A stretch of DNA of 64,000 nucleotides, taken from Altibacter sp. HG106. GTDB lineage: Bacteria > Bacteroidota > Bacteroidia > Flavobacteriales > Flavobacteriaceae. The stretch covers positions 1-64,000 of the forward strand of contig NZ_JAQQTD010000010.1 in the NCBI RefSeq assembly GCF_028561755.1, given 5' to 3'. A program made the position numbers and the translations under genes. The notes under the pieces are model-generated. The model worked only from the letters and a program-made list of their open reading frames with translations. It made no database searches and was not told the DNA's origin. Shown here one piece after another: positions 45,387 to 53,197 of the stretch. Each line of letters begins with the position of its first letter. Position 1 is the first letter of the stretch.

Positions 45387-45413
45387 AAGTCCGCTGAAAA
45401 GCGGACTTTTTTT
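45387..45413. terminator. Terminator between aconitase and the C1q-like gene
   Basis: AAGTCCGC (45387-45394) pairs with GCGGACTT (45401-45408) across TGAAAA, followed by a T run. It overlaps the last bases of the convergent C1q-like gene. Confidence 0.85.
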
Positions 45414-46077
45414 ATCGTACCTGATGAATAGTAAAATAACTTTCAGTGGTGGTTCCGAAGAGGTCTATCGTGCCTAGCGCGATATCGCCCAATACTTCAA
45501 AATGAATAGTATCGCCAGCCGACAGTGCTACCAAGTTGGTAGATTGCCGCAGGGGTGGCGTCGCGTTGATTCCTAAAATTCCCACGTTCGCGAAGCTATT
45601 CTGTGAAATGATACTACCATTCCGAAGAATGGAGACCCCAAAATTCGTAGCTACCCCAAGACTGGCTGTCGCTTTAATTTGCACGCTTATGGCGTAAATA
45701 CCGTCCTGACCGGCTGTATAGGTATAGGTACTCGTGTCAAATTCATCATTGGCATCAAAATCTTCAGCGTCAAATGGTAGTATCGCACTTCCAGAAGCGA
45801 GCGAAATTGAGAATACTGTACTACTACTAAAACTACCTTTTAAAACGGTAGGCAAGGCTTTGTCAACTATTTCGATGGCTTCAATTTTTTTGACCGTTCC
45901 ATCACGCGATAATACAAGTACCGAGTCTTTGGCAACGTCCTTGTTCATTTCCTCATTCACCACCCGGATCCGCAAATCCCCATCGATGTCTAAACTGGCT
46001 GTTGGACTTACCGTTCCAATACCTACTTGGGCAAATATGGGAACGCTACACAGAAGCGCTATGCAAAGTATTTTCAT
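45412..46077 (-). CDS. Secreted C1q/TNF-like domain protein
   Basis: The 221-residue protein has a signal peptide (MKILCIALLCSVPIFAQ), then VGIGTVSPTASLDIDGDLRI, a short stretch typical of flavobacterial surface proteins, and a C-terminal beta-sandwich (about 85-220) with FDTSTYTYTAGQDGIYAISV and STNLVALSAGDTIHFEV, the C1q-like pattern. It is likely a secreted or surface protein of unknown function. Start at 46077 opens the signal peptide. Confidence 0.8.
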   Translation of the reverse strand: MKILCIALLCSVPIFAQVGIGTVSPTASLDIDGDLRIRVVNEEMNKDVAKDSVLVLSRDGTVKKIEAIEIVDKALPTVLKGSFSSSTVFSISLASGSAILPFDAEDFDANDEFDTSTYTYTAGQDGIYAISVQIKATASLGVATNFGVSILRNGSIISQNSFANVGILGINATPPLRQSTNLVALSAGDTIHFEVLGDIALGTIDLFGTTTESYFTIHQVR

Positions 46078-46260
46078 GTGAAAAATATTAGCTACAAAAA
46101 TATTGGGGGCTAGCGAAACGCTATGAAAACACAAATAAGTCGTTAAAAAGCATTATACAAAATAATAAAAGCTAAAAAAATGTTAAAAGTTCTCAAAATA
46201 TGAACACTTGATAAAGTTGGTTCACATAGGGAACTTCACTAAATGTAGTATTTTTATGGA

Positions 46261-46821
46261 ATGGAATTTCTGAAGAAAAATATATCTAATATACTGTTGA
46301 TCGCCTTTGTGGTGCTGCTGTTGATTCCTCAAACACGTATGCCGTTGCAGGTAGGGTTACAACGGTTGTTTTCGTGGAGTCCGTCTGAAATAGAAGCCGA
46401 AAACCAAACATCCTTAAGCGATTACCACTGGAAGCTTACCCGCGATTCTGAAACCTATACATTGAAGCAATCTGAAGGTCGTGTAACCATCATTAACGTA
46501 TGGGCTACCTGGTGTCCACCCTGCGTTGCCGAAATGCCTTCCTTGCAGAATTTATATGATGCTTACGGAGATATTGTTGATTTTTACTTTGTCTCTTCGG
46601 AAGAGGAAGCGGTCATCCAACGCTTTATGGAGGCTAAAGAGTATCGATTTCCGGTGTATAGACCGCTTGAAAGTCCGCCTACGGCCTTGGCTTCACAAAG
46701 CATTCCTAAAACCTGGGTGCTCAGTAAGAGCGGTGCGATTGTGATCGAGAAGACCGGAGCGGCGCAGTGGGATTCTGAATCGGTTTTTCGCCTGCTGGAT
46801 CGCTTGCTGGCGGAAGAATAG
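46261..46821 (+). CDS. TlpA-like thioredoxin-family protein
   Basis: The 186-residue protein has an N-terminal membrane anchor (about residues 9-22) and a periplasmic thioredoxin domain with INVWATWCPPCVAEMPSL, the WCPPC motif of TlpA/ResA thiol reductants, and a cis-Pro region near SQSIPKTWVLSKSG. It probably reduces disulfides of apocytochromes or other envelope proteins. It converges on crtYcd with no gap. Confidence 0.88.
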   Translation: MEFLKKNISNILLIAFVVLLLIPQTRMPLQVGLQRLFSWSPSEIEAENQTSLSDYHWKLTRDSETYTLKQSEGRVTIINVWATWCPPCVAEMPSLQNLYDAYGDIVDFYFVSSEEEAVIQRFMEAKEYRFPVYRPLESPPTALASQSIPKTWVLSKSGAIVIEKTGAAQWDSESVFRLLDRLLAEE

Positions 46822-47520
46822 CTACGAGCGCTTCCGTTCATAACGAGCTTCCAGAAAGGACATTCCGGCAAATACCGTAAGCAACATGCCCAAATTGTAA
46901 ATGGTGTCTTCCACGGGAATCGTTCCAAAGCGTACACCAAAATTCTCCTCGTTGTTGTACCAAACCACCATTTCGTCTATCCAACTTCCGGTGAGTAATC
47001 CGTTAACCAGAAAAAAGGGAATCAAGATAAAGAGATAGGTAGGAAAAAACTCAGACAACCAACGAGGGCGGGTATTATAGACAATCCCTAGTAAGAGCAA
47101 CGCATAGAGGAAGCATAGCGATGTATACCATTGCAGGTATCCATACCACAGTGCGATGATTAAGACACTTACAAGTACCACGTAAATATACCCTGTCACT
47201 CTTTTAGGAAGTACCAGCTTTGGGAGTAAGGTGAGGAGGGCGTAATGACTAAAGATACAAGCGTAGGGAATACACAGGAAAAAGAGCCATTCTTCAATCG
47301 GTAAATTTAATAGGTAGATCCCGGATAGATAGTCCTCATTAAAGCCCCAAAAACCGTGGTGGGTAAAGGCGATATCCCAGGGGAGGAAGATAAGCATCAT
47401 AAAGAGTACCGCAGGGAAGAAGAAGCGCCACTTTTTATAGAAGGCCAATCGCGGGTGAAAGCTGAAAAGCAAGGGAACCGCTAAAGACCCCAGGTCTAAC
47501 CACAGATAGAGGTATTGCAT
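46822..47520 (-). CDS. crtYcd: Lycopene beta-cyclase, CrtYcd-type
   Basis: The 232-residue integral membrane protein contains both halves of the heterodimeric (CrtYc/CrtYd) cyclase fused. The first repeat has PWDIAFTHHGFWGF and LPIEEWLFF; the second has GTIPVEDTIYNL with the PxED equivalent. It forms the beta-ionone rings of beta-carotene from lycopene. Last gene of the crt operon, one base after crtZ. Confidence 0.9.
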   Translation of the reverse strand: MQYLYLWLDLGSLAVPLLFSFHPRLAFYKKWRFFFPAVLFMMLIFLPWDIAFTHHGFWGFNEDYLSGIYLLNLPIEEWLFFLCIPYACIFSHYALLTLLPKLVLPKRVTGYIYVVLVSVLIIALWYGYLQWYTSLCFLYALLLLGIVYNTRPRWLSEFFPTYLFILIPFFLVNGLLTGSWIDEMVVWYNNEENFGVRFGTIPVEDTIYNLGMLLTVFAGMSFLEARYERKRS

Positions 47521-47973
47521 TTATCGTTTAAAGTATTTCAAAGGAGGGAACAACATTCCGAAACATTCTCCATCCTTCTTTCCGAGGTGCTTGTGATGCA
47601 TTTTATGAGCTCTTCGAATTCCTCTGGCATACCAATTATTAGCATTGCGAAACATTTTAAAACGCTGATGAATAAAGATATCATGCACGAAGAAATAGGT
47701 GAGTCCGTATCCAAAAATACCCAAGCCGATGGGCAATCCTGCCCAAAAACCATAATAGTTCCATCCGATAAAACAACCAATACTTACGGCCGCATAAAAG
47801 ATGAAGAACAGGTCATTGCGCTCCCACCAGCTACCGTGATCTTTTTTATGATGGTCTTTGTGAAGCGACCATAAGAAGCCATGCATTACATACTTATGCG
47901 TAAACCACGCCATAAACTCCATTATGCAAAAGGTTCCTAAAAAAATGGCGATCCAGAGCAATACATCTATCAT
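47521..47973 (-). CDS. crtZ: Beta-carotene hydroxylase
   Basis: The 150-residue membrane protein has the histidine clusters of the fatty-acid-hydroxylase superfamily: HKYVMHGFLWSLHKDHH, HDIFIHQRF and RRAHKMHHKHLG. It hydroxylates beta-carotene to zeaxanthin, the main pigment of many marine Flavobacteriaceae. Its start overlaps the crtB stop by 4 bp and crtYcd follows directly. Confidence 0.92.
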   Translation of the reverse strand: MIDVLLWIAIFLGTFCIMEFMAWFTHKYVMHGFLWSLHKDHHKKDHGSWWERNDLFFIFYAAVSIGCFIGWNYYGFWAGLPIGLGIFGYGLTYFFVHDIFIHQRFKMFRNANNWYARGIRRAHKMHHKHLGKKDGECFGMLFPPLKYFKR

Positions 47974-48812
47974 CGAACGAGCTTTAATTGGTATTTAACA
48001 TAGCTACGCGTTAAAATGCCAAACTTCTCGTAATTCGGCACTCGTATACGCGTTTTTCTTATTTCTATGGCCGGGGTTTTACTGAGTTTTTTGAGCAGCC
48101 TGCGATAGTAGCGATAGGCCATAAAAACTCCAAATTTAGCTTCGGCCGGAAGCTGTAAAATTCCTTTGTATCCTAAGTGAAAATCGTTTTCAATATCTGC
48201 GATTATTTGTTGTTTTGACGCTTCATCTAAGGCTTCCAGATTGGTATTTGGAAAATAGGTGCGATCCAATCCTTCGTAATCGGCTTTCAAATCTCGTAAG
48301 AAATTAACCTTCTGAAAAGCTGAGCCCAGGTGCATCGCAGCTTCTTTCAACGCTTCGTACTTTTCAGCATCTCCTTTTACAAACACTTTGAGGCACATCA
48401 ATCCCACGACATCTGCCGAACCGTAAATATATTCGTGATATTCTTCTTCAGACAGATACACTTTTTTAGTGAGATCCATGCGCATGCTCTTCATAAAGGC
48501 CGCGATTAACGCTCTATCGATATCATACGCATGTACCGTTTCCTGAAATGAATTTAGAATAGGGTTTAGACTAATGCGTTCTGCCAGGGCTTGTTCGAGA
48601 CTTTGTTCAAACCGGTTGAATAACGATTCTTTCTCATAATCGTGAAAGCTGTCTACAATCTCATCTGCAAGCCTTACAAAACCATAAATATTGTAAATGT
48701 CCTGCCGAATGGTTGGGGACAGCATCTTGGTCGCTAGCGAGAAAGAGGTGCTGTACGATTGGGTCACCGTCTTACTGCAACGATGGGAAACGGAATCAAA
48801 GAGTATTTTCAT
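47970..48812 (-). CDS. crtB: Phytoene synthase
   Basis: The 280-residue enzyme has the two aspartate-rich motifs of squalene/phytoene synthases, RLADEIVDSF and FLRDLKADYEGLDRTYFP. It condenses two geranylgeranyl diphosphates to phytoene. It overlaps crtI by 4 bp upstream and crtZ by 4 bp downstream, so the four crt genes form one tightly coupled operon. Confidence 0.94.
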   Translation of the reverse strand: MKILFDSVSHRCSKTVTQSYSTSFSLATKMLSPTIRQDIYNIYGFVRLADEIVDSFHDYEKESLFNRFEQSLEQALAERISLNPILNSFQETVHAYDIDRALIAAFMKSMRMDLTKKVYLSEEEYHEYIYGSADVVGLMCLKVFVKGDAEKYEALKEAAMHLGSAFQKVNFLRDLKADYEGLDRTYFPNTNLEALDEASKQQIIADIENDFHLGYKGILQLPAEAKFGVFMAYRYYRRLLKKLSKTPAIEIRKTRIRVPNYEKFGILTRSYVKYQLKLVR

Positions 48813-50305
48813 GTGGCAACCGACTTAGATTTTTGATGTTTTTTCTGAAGTGAATTTTCTACCAAACCAGCCACGAGTTTTCCGGAAATCAGGGCCGGTG
48901 GCACACCGGGTCCTGGAACTGTGAGTTGGCCGGTAAAGAATAATTGTTTCACTTTATTACTTTTTAAATTGGGTCGCAAGAACGCTGTCTGCAGTAAGGT
49001 ATTGGCCAATCCATAGGCATTGCCTTTATACGAATTATATTCCTTCACAAAATCTTCGATGCAGAAGGATTCCTTAAATATAATAGAATTTTTTACGTCC
49101 TGTTGGGTCAATGATTCAAAACGACTGATAATTTTTTCAAAGTATTCCTCACGCAAGGCTGACGTATCGTCAAGTCCCGGCGCAAGGGGAATGAGAAAAA
49201 TCCCGGCCTCCTTTCCTTCGGGCGCCATATAAGTATCTGTTTTTGAAGGGAAACTAGCGTAAAACAATGGCTCCTTAGGCCAATTGGGAAGATCATAAAT
49301 GTCCACGGCATGCGCTTCAAAGGGTACGTCAAAGAATAAGGTGTGATGCTCTACATTTTTAAGAGGTTTCTCAAAACCAACGTAAAATAACAAGGCCGAG
49401 GGGGCAAAGGTGCGTTTGTTCCAGTAGGCTTCCGAATATTGTCGCAAGGGTTTAGGTAATAATTGCTCGGTATGATGATAATCGGCACCACTTACAACAA
49501 CATCCGCGTCAATATCCATACCCTTGGCGCGTATGCCTGTGACTGTGCGATTATCAATAAGTACTTCGGAAACAGGATGGTTGGTTTTAATTGTAACTCC
49601 CAGAGAACGCGCCAGCGTCTCCATGCCCTGTATCACGGCATGCATTCCTTTTTTAGGATGAAAGGTACCCAAACCGAAATCGGCATAATTCATGAAACTG
49701 TAGAAAGCAGGGGTGTCCGAAGGCTTTGCGCCGAGAAATAATACCGGGAACTCCAGAATCGCAATGAGCTTCGGATTGGTAAATTCTTTACGGACCTCCT
49801 TACTGATCGTGCTGAAGAATTGCCCTATCTTCTTCATAGTTACGGGGGTTACCAATTCTAACGGACTCACACCCGGGCGATAAACGAGATCTTTAATGGC
49901 AATGTTATAGTTGTCTAAGGCCATGTCCATAAAATGCCTTAATTTTTTCGAGCTGCCCTCTTCCTCTCGTTCAAAGGCCATGCAAATTTTTTCGAGTGTA
50001 TCCTCTATGGTGATGGTGTCTTCTTTTCCGAAGTAAACCGTATAGGCAGGATTTAATTTTTCCAGTTCATAATAGTCTGATGGGTGTTTTCCAAAATCCT
50101 GAAAGAATCGCTCAAACACATCGGGCATCCAATACCAGGTGGGGCCCATATCGAAGGTAAAGCCTTCTTTCTGAAACTGTCGTGCACGTCCTCCAATGGT
50201 TTCGTTTTTCTCGTAGATGGTAACCCAATGACCCGCTTGCGCCAGATAAGAGGCTGCTGCAAGGCTGGAAAAGCCGGATCCGATAATAGCGATGGATGCT
50301 TTCAT
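48809..50305 (-). CDS. crtI: Phytoene desaturase
   Basis: The 498-residue FAD enzyme has an N-terminal dinucleotide-binding motif (IAIIGSGFSSLAAASYLA), a GGRARQFQKEGFTFDMGPTWYW segment split here as the CrtI signature GGRARQF and FDMGPTWYW, and a C-terminal FFTGQLTVPGPGVPPALISG. It converts phytoene to lycopene. It is the first gene of the crt operon. Start 50305 is chosen because it opens the FAD fold; a CarH-type operator candidate lies immediately upstream (50307-50338). Confidence 0.94.
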   Translation of the reverse strand: MKASIAIIGSGFSSLAAASYLAQAGHWVTIYEKNETIGGRARQFQKEGFTFDMGPTWYWMPDVFERFFQDFGKHPSDYYELEKLNPAYTVYFGKEDTITIEDTLEKICMAFEREEEGSSKKLRHFMDMALDNYNIAIKDLVYRPGVSPLELVTPVTMKKIGQFFSTISKEVRKEFTNPKLIAILEFPVLFLGAKPSDTPAFYSFMNYADFGLGTFHPKKGMHAVIQGMETLARSLGVTIKTNHPVSEVLIDNRTVTGIRAKGMDIDADVVVSGADYHHTEQLLPKPLRQYSEAYWNKRTFAPSALLFYVGFEKPLKNVEHHTLFFDVPFEAHAVDIYDLPNWPKEPLFYASFPSKTDTYMAPEGKEAGIFLIPLAPGLDDTSALREEYFEKIISRFESLTQQDVKNSIIFKESFCIEDFVKEYNSYKGNAYGLANTLLQTAFLRPNLKSNKVKQLFFTGQLTVPGPGVPPALISGKLVAGLVENSLQKKHQKSKSVAT

Positions 50306-50306
50306 T

Positions 50307-50338
50307 TTGTTTAACGAATGTACATTATATTTAAACAA
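50307..50338. promoter_or_regulatory. Candidate CarH operator upstream of crtI
   Basis: TTGTTTAA (50307-50314) and TTAAACAA (50331-50338) are perfect inverted arms around a central palindrome AATGTACATT (50317-50326). The core TGTTTA-N18-TAAACA has the same arms and spacing as the site upstream of the regulator gene. It ends one base from the crtI start codon, so it would control or include the crt promoter. Confidence 0.6.
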
Positions 50339-50362
50339 TAAAGAACTATCAATTGAATTTTA

Positions 50363-51271
50363 TCATTTCTTTAATGTTTCCAGCTTCTTTTCGAGCTCCG
50401 CTACATTGTGGATAAGGCTTAGGTGCTTCGGAAAATCGCGTTTGGAGAGCCCGCGTATCTTGCCGCCCATCAGCCATAGTTTGCGGTGGGAGCCTAAGGC
50501 AATTTCATTATTGAAGTCGGATACATAGTCTTCAATGCGCTGTTCCTGAGGTTGTACGGTGAGATACGAGACAAACACTAAGGAATCGTAATGTTTTACC
50601 ACATGCGGCAGGCTTTGTGTTGGAATGTTGGCACCTAAATACACTACTGAAAACCCTTGATTCAACAGTTCGTAATAGGTGTACAGGAGGCCGATTTCAT
50701 GTATTTCGCCATAGGGAAGGTAGAGGCAGAACACGGGTTTATCTACCATCTTTGGGAGTTGTTGCTGTGCCTCTATTTGAAGAATTACTTTTTGTTTTAT
50801 CAATTCGGAAATAAAGCGTTCATGGGCCGGGTCAATCGCTCCGGTCTGCCAAAGCACGCCAATATCGTGTAGCAGCGGAAGAAAGACATGCTCAAACACC
50901 GCCCGAAACGACCGTTCTTTGACAAGCTGTTGGTAGGTGTTTGAAAAGGCCCGCACATCAAATTCAAACATAGCCGTTTTAAAAGCATTGATGGCATGAC
51001 TCTCGGTGCGGTTCTCTGCAAACTGATCGATAGTTTCTTTTAACTGAGTACTATCATAGCCAGCAATTTTTGAGATCTTTATACCTTCGTGATATAAAAA
51101 GGTAATGTTGAGCAGGCGTTTTAGGTTTTCAACATCGTAATAGCGAATATTGGTTTCGGTGCGATGCGGCTGTAGTAGATTGTAGCGCTTTTCCCAAATT
51201 CGAATAGTGTGTGCTTTCACACCACTAAGATGTTCCAGGTCTTTAATACTGAATTTCGTCTTAACGTGCAT
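50363..51271 (-). CDS. CarH/LitR-like MerR regulator with cobalamin-binding domain
   Basis: The 302-residue protein has a MerR helix-turn-helix (about 7-75: FSIKDLEHLSGVKAHTIRIWEKRY), a four-helix cap and a B12-binding fold. It has W141 and, nine residues on, E151 of the CarH Wx9EH motif, but the His is R152. The lower-ligand motif ExHxxG is kept (E189-H191-G194). CarH represses carotenoid genes in the dark using adenosylcobalamin and releases DNA in light; here R152 may change light response. It sits directly upstream of crtI in the same direction. Confidence 0.85.
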   Translation of the reverse strand: MHVKTKFSIKDLEHLSGVKAHTIRIWEKRYNLLQPHRTETNIRYYDVENLKRLLNITFLYHEGIKISKIAGYDSTQLKETIDQFAENRTESHAINAFKTAMFEFDVRAFSNTYQQLVKERSFRAVFEHVFLPLLHDIGVLWQTGAIDPAHERFISELIKQKVILQIEAQQQLPKMVDKPVFCLYLPYGEIHEIGLLYTYYELLNQGFSVVYLGANIPTQSLPHVVKHYDSLVFVSYLTVQPQEQRIEDYVSDFNNEIALGSHRKLWLMGGKIRGLSKRDFPKHLSLIHNVAELEKKLETLKK

Positions 51272-51303
51272 AGGTCTTGGTTGGTGATGCCAAGGTACAA
51301 AAA

Positions 51304-51334
51304 TGTTTAAAACTTAGGTTGATTCAGTAAACAA
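51304..51334. promoter_or_regulatory. Candidate CarH operator upstream of its own gene
   Basis: TGTTTAA (51304-51310) and TAAACAA (51328-51334) repeat the TGTTTA-N18-TAAACA layout of the crtI site. It lies 33 bp upstream of the regulator start, suggesting autoregulation. Confidence 0.55.
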
Positions 51335-51336
51335 AT

Positions 51337-51363
51337 AAAAAAGGCTATCATTACGATAGCCTT
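51337..51363 (-). terminator. Terminator of the tRNA transcript
   Basis: On the minus strand GGCTATC pairs with GATAGCC (51343-51349 and 51355-51361) and is followed by a T run. It ends the tRNA-Lys/tRNA-Leu transcript before the regulator gene. Confidence 0.8.
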
Positions 51364-51365
51364 TG

Positions 51366-51449
51366 TACCGAGGATGGGAGTCGAACCCACACGCCCTAAT
51401 GGACACATGGCCCTCAACCATGCCTGTCTACCAATTCCAGCACCTCGGT
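51366..51449 (-). tRNA. tRNA-Leu (anticodon GAG)
   Basis: An 84-nt class II tRNA with a 7-bp acceptor stem (ACCGAGG/CCTCGGT), D-loop TTGGTAGAC, anticodon stem CATGG/CCATG around loop TTGAGGG (anticodon GAG, read as 34-36), an extra arm, and the T-loop GTTCGACTC. The discriminator is A. CCA is not encoded. Confidence 0.93.
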
Positions 51450-51463
51450 ATGTGCGTAGAAAG

Positions 51464-51496
51464 AAAAAGTCGAACGTGTGATAGCGTCGACTTTTT
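51464..51496. terminator. Hairpin between the two tRNA genes
   Basis: AAAAAGTCGA (51464-51473) pairs perfectly with TCGACTTTTT (51487-51496) over a 13-base loop. With A and T runs at its ends it may act as a terminator or a processing signal between tRNA-Lys and tRNA-Leu. Confidence 0.5.
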
Positions 51497-51503
51497 GTAG
51501 TTG

Positions 51504-51576
51504 TGACCTGGCTGGGGCTCGAACCCAGGACCCTCTCCTTAAAAGGGAGATGCTCTGCCAACTGAGCTACCAGGTC
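51504..51576 (-). tRNA. tRNA-Lys (anticodon TTT)
   Basis: A 73-nt tRNA with acceptor stem GACCTGG/CCAGGTC, D-loop AGCTCAGTTGGCAGAGC, anticodon stem TCTCC/GGAGA around loop CTTTTAA (anticodon TTT), and T-arm GGGTTCGAGCC. The discriminator is A. CCA is not encoded. Confidence 0.95.
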
Positions 51577-51685
51577 TTTCCTTGAATGCGGGTGCAAATA
51601 TACTATCATTAAATTTATAATTCAAACCTATTCTTGAATAATTTTTTGAATTTGTAGGGGAGTGGTATGGGTGTGCTGTAGTTTG

Positions 51686-51693
51686 TACCTTTG
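51686..51693 (+). promoter_or_regulatory. -7 promoter element (TACCTTTG) of aroK, implying a leaderless mRNA
   Basis: TACCTTTG fits TAnnTTTG and ends only 5 bp before the aroK ATG, about where transcription should begin, so the mRNA probably starts at or next to the start codon. Confidence 0.5.
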
Positions 51694-51698
51694 ACCAT

Positions 51699-52220
51699 AT
51701 GAAAGTACTTTTAATAGGGTATATGGGTAGCGGGAAAACGGCGGTAGGAAAGAAGCTATCGGAAGCGCTGTCATTTCCGTTTGTTGACCTAGATCATTAT
51801 TTAGAACAAACGGAAGGAAGGAGCATCACCCAGTTGTTTCAGGACAAAGGTGAAGTGTATTTCCGAAAGAAAGAAGCAGCAGCCGTTGCGCACTGGTTAG
51901 ATGATAAAGAACAGCAAGTAATCGCCCTCGGGGGAGGAACGCCTTGTTACGGAACAGTAATGGAAACGATCAGGAAAAGCGACGCTGTGCAGACCGTCTA
52001 TTTGAAAGCTTCGATTCAAACCTTGACAGCGCGTTTGTTTCCAGAGCGAAACAAACGTCCAGTAATTTCCCACCTAGAAACCGAGGAATTGTTGGAAGAG
52101 TTTATTCGGAAACATCTCTTTGAAAGAGGGTTTTATTACAATCAAGCCTCGATCACGGTAGCAGTGGATGATCGTTCCCTTCGAGACATTGTGGAAGATA
52201 TCCTCTTGCGATTATTCTAA
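51699..52220 (+). CDS. aroK: Shikimate kinase
   Basis: The 173-residue P-loop kinase has Walker A GYMGSGKT (7-14), the shikimate-site segment FVDLDHYLEQ with Asp, FRKKEAAAV and ALGGGTPCYG. It phosphorylates shikimate in aromatic amino-acid synthesis. Its stop overlaps the convergent phosphoribosyltransferase gene by 9 bp. A promoter so close to the ATG suggests a leaderless message. Confidence 0.93.
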   Translation: MKVLLIGYMGSGKTAVGKKLSEALSFPFVDLDHYLEQTEGRSITQLFQDKGEVYFRKKEAAAVAHWLDDKEQQVIALGGGTPCYGTVMETIRKSDAVQTVYLKASIQTLTARLFPERNKRPVISHLETEELLEEFIRKHLFERGFYYNQASITVAVDDRSLRDIVEDILLRLF

Positions 52221-52709
52221 GAGGGCCCGATCGTTGGTTCCGTCTAAATAAACTTTGATGTTTTCATTCAGGGAAGTCGATAACGAGATTCCTTTAAAAT
52301 CGGCTTTGATTGGATATTTCTTATGATTTCGGTCTACCAATACGGCCGTTTTAAATTGCGTTAACGGTTCCGATAAAAAATGGCGTACTCCATAGATGAG
52401 GGTAGTACCGGAATGCAACACATCATCTACCAATACTACCGATTTTTCGGCATATTCTGAAGCTGATAAGCTCGTTTTAATCGGGGCTCTGGGATGCTCC
52501 TTATCAATAGTAACTTCGCATAGATGAACGGTAATGGGCGCAATTTTTTCGACCCATGTTTTGAGACGTTTTGCCAGGATAAACCCATTGTCCGCGATGC
52601 CGGCAATAACAATTTCTTTTTCGGAAGCATTAGTCTCATAAATTTGAAAAGCCATGCGACGAATCTTGTAGACGATTTCAGTTTGCGTAAGAATAACGGT
52701 AGCGGTCAC
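52212..52709 (-). CDS. Phosphoribosyltransferase (PyrR-like)
   Basis: The 165-residue type I phosphoribosyltransferase has the PRPP loop VVLVDDVLHSGTT (91-103) and an N-terminal ILTQTEIVYKIRRMAFQI that resembles PyrR. PyrR proteins act as uracil phosphoribosyltransferases and, in some bacteria, as RNA regulators of pyr genes; no pyr leader is nearby. The start is GTG at 52709, which restores the family's usual N terminus; ATG at 52655 is shorter. Confidence 0.83.
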   Translation of the reverse strand: MTATVILTQTEIVYKIRRMAFQIYETNASEKEIVIAGIADNGFILAKRLKTWVEKIAPITVHLCEVTIDKEHPRAPIKTSLSASEYAEKSVVLVDDVLHSGTTLIYGVRHFLSEPLTQFKTAVLVDRNHKKYPIKADFKGISLSTSLNENIKVYLDGTNDRALLE

Positions 52710-52741
52710 AGATATGATATTTTTTCAAAGATATAAATTCC

Positions 52742-53122
52742 TTAGTCCTCATCCGATTGCGAGTCGGCAAAATCTTCCAGATCCCTCCGGTCTTTCTTGG
52801 TAGGTCGCCCGGTGCCTTTCTTCCGATAGTAATCTTGAGCTTCCTTGAGCAATTCCTGTTGTTCAAACGCTTCGTCAGGTGTATTATCCTTGCGATAGCG
52901 ATCGACCCATTTGGCGCCCACCCGACTGGGAGGGAGGTCTAAAATCTCAATTTGATAGTTGATTTGGTTCTTTCGGACCTCCACAGTATCTCCGGGAAAG
53001 ACATCACGAGAGGGCTTTACCGAAGCCTCCAATACTTTCACATGCCCTTTCTTACAAGCCCGTGTCGCCTGACTACGTGTTTTGAAAAGCCGAATGCACC
53101 ATAAATATTTGTCAACCCGCAT
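52742..53122 (-). CDS. S4-domain RNA-binding protein (Hsp15/HslR-like)
   Basis: The 126-residue protein is an S4 domain (VDKYLWCIRLFKTRSQATRA, KKGHVKVLEASVKPSRDV) followed by a basic then acidic tail, like heat-shock protein 15. Hsp15 binds stalled 50S subunits carrying nascent chains. It is cytoplasmic, 33 bp upstream of the phosphoribosyltransferase gene and in the same direction. Confidence 0.87.
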   Translation of the reverse strand: MRVDKYLWCIRLFKTRSQATRACKKGHVKVLEASVKPSRDVFPGDTVEVRKNQINYQIEILDLPPSRVGAKWVDRYRKDNTPDEAFEQQELLKEAQDYYRKKGTGRPTKKDRRDLEDFADSQSDED

Positions 53123-53197
53123 ACAACCTGCTAAATTTGGACGTTATAATAAGTGACAAAAATACTAGAAAATTGTATCTTGCGCCCTCAAAAAAAG

